A stretch of DNA of 25,854 nt from contig DYSK01000012.1 of assembly GCA_020718315.1 (NCBI GenBank), positions 1 through 25,854 of the forward strand, given 5' to 3'. The translations under genes and the position numbers were made by a program. The stretch comes from Draconibacterium orientale (lineage in GTDB: Bacteria > Bacteroidota > Bacteroidia > Bacteroidales > UBA12170). Positions 23,754 through 25,854 of the stretch are shown piece after piece (within the stretch, counting starts at the first letter, position 1; each line of letters starts with the position of its first letter). The notes beneath the pieces were generated by a model, which was not told the origin of the DNA, did not search any database, and saw only the letters and a program-made list of their open reading frames with translations.

Positions 23754-25556
23754 ATGAGTTTTTTCGATTTAAAAGGAATAGTGAGACCGCTGATTGGCTT
23801 GTCGCAATTTGGTAAAAATCCGCATACGAAACGCTTGGATGTTATGGAAAAAGATACAGCCGACCGGTATCGAGGTTTTCATTACAACGATTTAGTAGCG
23901 TGTATTGGATGCGGAAATTGCTCAACTATTTGTATGAATGGCGCTATCGATATGGTGGAATTGGCGGCAGAATTTAATATCAACCAAAACAAAGGGAACT
24001 CCGGACTCCGGCCACGAGTTGATTACGGCCGCTGTTGTTGGTGTGCGCTTTGTGTGGATGTTTGTCCAACAGGTTCTCTCAATCTCACCAAAGAATACAA
24101 TTATGTTTCCCCCGATGCAAATAGTTTTTTGTGGACTCCCGGAGTAGACAACCCTTACGGTAAAGATCAACTTTCGTTCACAAGTAGTAAAGAAACCAGT
24201 TTGATGGTTTTTAATCGCATTCCTATGCGCGAAATGACTGGCGAAGAACGCGTTAAATCTTTTGCTGAGGTTGTTTTGGGCTACAATGAAGAAGAAGCCC
24301 GCGCCGAAGCAAGCCGCTGTATTTCTTGTGGTTTGTGTACCGAAGTTTGTCCGGATAATATGCATATACCGGAATATATTAACGCCATTGCCAGAGGAAA
24401 CGACCAAGATGCGTTACGAATTATTTACGACAACAATCCTCTTCCCGAAATGTGTGGGAAAGTTTGTACGCGCCGATGTGAAGACGTTTGCGCTATTGCC
24501 GTTCGTGGCGAAGCGGTGGCTATTCGCTGGCTGAAACGTTATGTAACTGAGCAAGCACAAACTGCCGATTTAATCAAAGAAATTGTTAATCCTGTAATTC
24601 AAGATGCAAACGGATATAAAGTTGGAATTGTTGGTGCCGGCCCTTCGGGTTTAACAGCTGCCTATTATTTAGCGTTGCGCGGATTCGATGTTACTATCTT
24701 TGAATCTAAACAATTTGCAGGAGGAATGACCATGTACGGCATCCCAAAATACCGACTACCAATGGATAGTTTGGATAAACAAATTGGCTATTTGCAGAAA
24801 ATTGGAGTCAAAATACAATTCAATACACGCATTGGAACGGATATTTCTTTTGATGAAATTTATAAAAAACACGATGCGCTGTTTATCGGCATTGGATTTG
24901 AAAAACCGTGGAAACTCGGAATTGAAGGGGAAGATTTGGAACGTGCCATTCCGGCTGTCGAATACTTGCGGATGATCAATAATGGCGAAAGCTATGATGT
25001 GGGCAGAAAAGTGGTAGTAATTGGGGGTGGTAATGTAGCCATCGACGGAGCTCGTGTTGCAGCTCGGTTTGGTGCTCAGGTAACCATTCTTTATCGCCGT
25101 CGCGTTGAAGACATGCCCGCCGATTGGGAAGAAATTGAAGGTGCTGAACACGAAGGGATTCATATTCATCCACAAGCCATTCCCGTTCGAATCATAGCGG
25201 ACGAAAGCGGAAAAAAAGTGAAAGCCATCGAATATTTGGAAGCCAATATGGTAGCCGAAAAAGGCGGACGGCCGGTTCCTGTTCCAATTGAAGGAAGCGA
25301 AACCATACTCGAAGTCGATACTATTATTGGCGCTATTGGACAAGAAGCAGATTATTCTTTCCTTTCAGACGAATTCAGAGAAAGAATCGAAATTAATCGC
25401 GGTCGAATTTCAACCAATTCGCAGCAACAAACCACCGATCCAAAAGTTTTTGCCGGCGGCGATGCCGTAAATAAAACGGCAGATGCTATCAGCGCCATTG
25501 CAGATGGATTTCGCGCCGTAAAAGGAATTGAAGCTTTTTTATTAAAACAGAAATAA
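23754..25556 (+). CDS. Fusion: NuoI-like 2x[4Fe-4S] ferredoxin + GltD/NfnL-type FAD/NAD(P) oxidoreductase
   Basis: 600 residues and the electron entry or exit module of the complex. Residues 1-115 resemble NuoI/MbxN with two cluster motifs: C50xxC53xxC56xxxC60 and C94xxC97xxC100xxxC104P. Residues about 160-260 match the GltD N-terminal domain, with C189xxC192xxC195xxxC199P and C234x3C238x3C242x3C246, predicting two more [4Fe-4S] clusters. An FAD-binding Rossmann fold follows (GIVGAGPSGLTAAYYL from 291), then an NAD(P)-binding fold (VVIGGGNVAIDGARVA from 421). The basic YRRRVEDMPA after it is of the NADP(H)-preferring GltD type. The FAD-closing motif FAGGD (567-570) and the last helix complete the domain. 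GltD partners glutamate synthase and NfnL partners a bifurcating complex; neither partner is encoded here, so fusion to the ferredoxin subunit ties it to the Mbx-like complex. A terminator follows 14 bp after the stop. Confidence 0.92.
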   Translation: MSFFDLKGIVRPLIGLSQFGKNPHTKRLDVMEKDTADRYRGFHYNDLVACIGCGNCSTICMNGAIDMVELAAEFNINQNKGNSGLRPRVDYGRCCWCALCVDVCPTGSLNLTKEYNYVSPDANSFLWTPGVDNPYGKDQLSFTSSKETSLMVFNRIPMREMTGEERVKSFAEVVLGYNEEEARAEASRCISCGLCTEVCPDNMHIPEYINAIARGNDQDALRIIYDNNPLPEMCGKVCTRRCEDVCAIAVRGEAVAIRWLKRYVTEQAQTADLIKEIVNPVIQDANGYKVGIVGAGPSGLTAAYYLALRGFDVTIFESKQFAGGMTMYGIPKYRLPMDSLDKQIGYLQKIGVKIQFNTRIGTDISFDEIYKKHDALFIGIGFEKPWKLGIEGEDLERAIPAVEYLRMINNGESYDVGRKVVVIGGGNVAIDGARVAARFGAQVTILYRRRVEDMPADWEEIEGAEHEGIHIHPQAIPVRIIADESGKKVKAIEYLEANMVAEKGGRPVPVPIEGSETILEVDTIIGAIGQEADYSFLSDEFRERIEINRGRISTNSQQQTTDPKVFAGGDAVNKTADAISAIADGFRAVKGIEAFLLKQK

Positions 25557-25570
25557 TCAATTAAATATAG

Positions 25571-25609
25571 AAAAAAGCCTGTCCATTTATCGATGAGACA
25601 GGCTTTTTT
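25571..25609 (+). terminator. Strong intrinsic terminator of the Mrp-Mbx operon (works in both orientations by sequence)
   Basis: GCCTGTC (25577-25583) pairs perfectly with GACAGGC (25597-25603); CAT/ATG extends the stem past a single bulged A, leaving a small loop. Six T follow on the plus strand and six A precede the stem, so the minus strand also has a T-run after the hairpin. It starts 14 bp after the fusion gene's stop codon. Confidence 0.92.
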
Positions 25610-25854
25610 GTGCTTCATAAATTTGATTGAAAAGGGTTTACGAAAATAATCGCTCTGAAAGCCACGGCCTTGTCAGTGTCTTATTCATTGCACAAATAAA
25701 ACCAAAAGTATTTTGAGAAATTTTTAACTGGCGGATGACGTGTGCTGATTTATTTTTACACAAATAATTCTTTGTTAACTCTGCCTAAACCGAGATTATT
25801 CGGAAAACAAATAAACAGCTAGGATATCTCAGATTTACCCAAAAACAACTACGT
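25610..25854. other. Gene-free right flank
   Basis: These 245 bases are AT-rich with frequent stop codons in all frames and contain no reading frame with recognisable similarity. The one signal I can point to is CAAAAGTA at 25703-25710, which reads TACTTTTG (an exact TAnnTTTG box) on the minus strand and would direct transcription toward the terminator. A gene may begin beyond the right edge. Confidence 0.5.

Noticed and set aside
24756..25343. Antisense reading frame of 195 codons inside the NuoI-GltD fusion gene
   Set aside because: Fully contained in the NAD(P)-binding part of the fusion, low-complexity Asn/Phe-rich translation, and no promoter box in front.
14524..25556. Operon as ordinary respiratory complex I (nuo)
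   Set aside because: NuoE, F and G are absent, Mrp subunits E, F, G, B and C are present, the quinone-site His and Tyr of NuoD are not conserved, and the NuoI subunit is fused to a GltD-type flavoprotein.
23754..25556. Last gene as glutamate synthase small subunit (gltD)
   Set aside because: It has an N-terminal NuoI-like double ferredoxin domain and no gltB partner nearby; the operon context is Mbx-like.

Overview
The window comes from a Bacteroidota (Bacteroidetes) chromosome, probably a Bacteroidales/Marinilabiliales-like anaerobe. The evidence is a full-length SprA/Sov (the type IX secretion outer-membrane channel, found only in this phylum), exact phylum-type -7 promoter boxes (TAnnTTTG) ahead of several genes, few Shine-Dalgarno sites, moderately AT-rich DNA, and a maeB-ruvA-sprA neighbourhood of the kind I recall from other Bacteroidetes. 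No tRNA, rRNA, CRISPR array or insertion sequence was seen.

Left part (1-12666), housekeeping and secretion. A leftward malic enzyme fused to a phosphotransacetylase-like domain (maeB, 3' end outside the window) diverges from ruvA and the 2,414-residue sprA. Facing sprA is a leftward operon yicC-gmk-nadD (RNA-processing YicC, guanylate kinase, NaMN adenylyltransferase), with gmk and nadD overlapping by 8 bp. A cytoplasmic PAS/hybrid histidine kinase with a C-terminal receiver is transcribed divergently from yicC; each side has an exact TATCTTTG box, and these boxes correct both start codons.

Right part (14467-25609), the main interest: a single-direction run of 13 genes ending at a strong intrinsic terminator. 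It encodes an Mrp antiporter module (MrpE, F, G, a DUF4040/MbhD-like subunit, an MbhE-MrpB fusion, MrpC, MrpD), a second antiporter-like subunit with a C-terminal amphipathic arm, and a hydrogenase/complex-I-like arm (NuoH-, NuoB-, NuoC- and NuoD-like). The last gene is a 600-residue fusion of a NuoI-like two-cluster ferredoxin to a GltD/NfnL-type FAD and NAD(P)-binding oxidoreductase. The order matches what I recall for the Mbx/MBS membrane complex of Thermococcales, with the dehydrogenase fused onto the ferredoxin subunit. The large subunit has neither the complete four-cysteine NiFe site nor the His/Tyr quinone site of complex I: it has CRFC near the N-terminus and Cys...Glu at the C-terminus. 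The small subunit has three cysteines where four ligands are usual. The most economical reading is an ion-pumping NAD(P)H- (or ferredoxin-) linked oxidoreductase whose terminal acceptor is unknown; it is not a hydrogenase and not a classical NADH:quinone oxidoreductase.

The operon has one recognisable promoter (TTTA-N19-TATTTTTG), followed at about the transcription start by a near-perfect 20-bp palindrome, a good candidate operator. The last 245 bases of the window contain no gene I can support.
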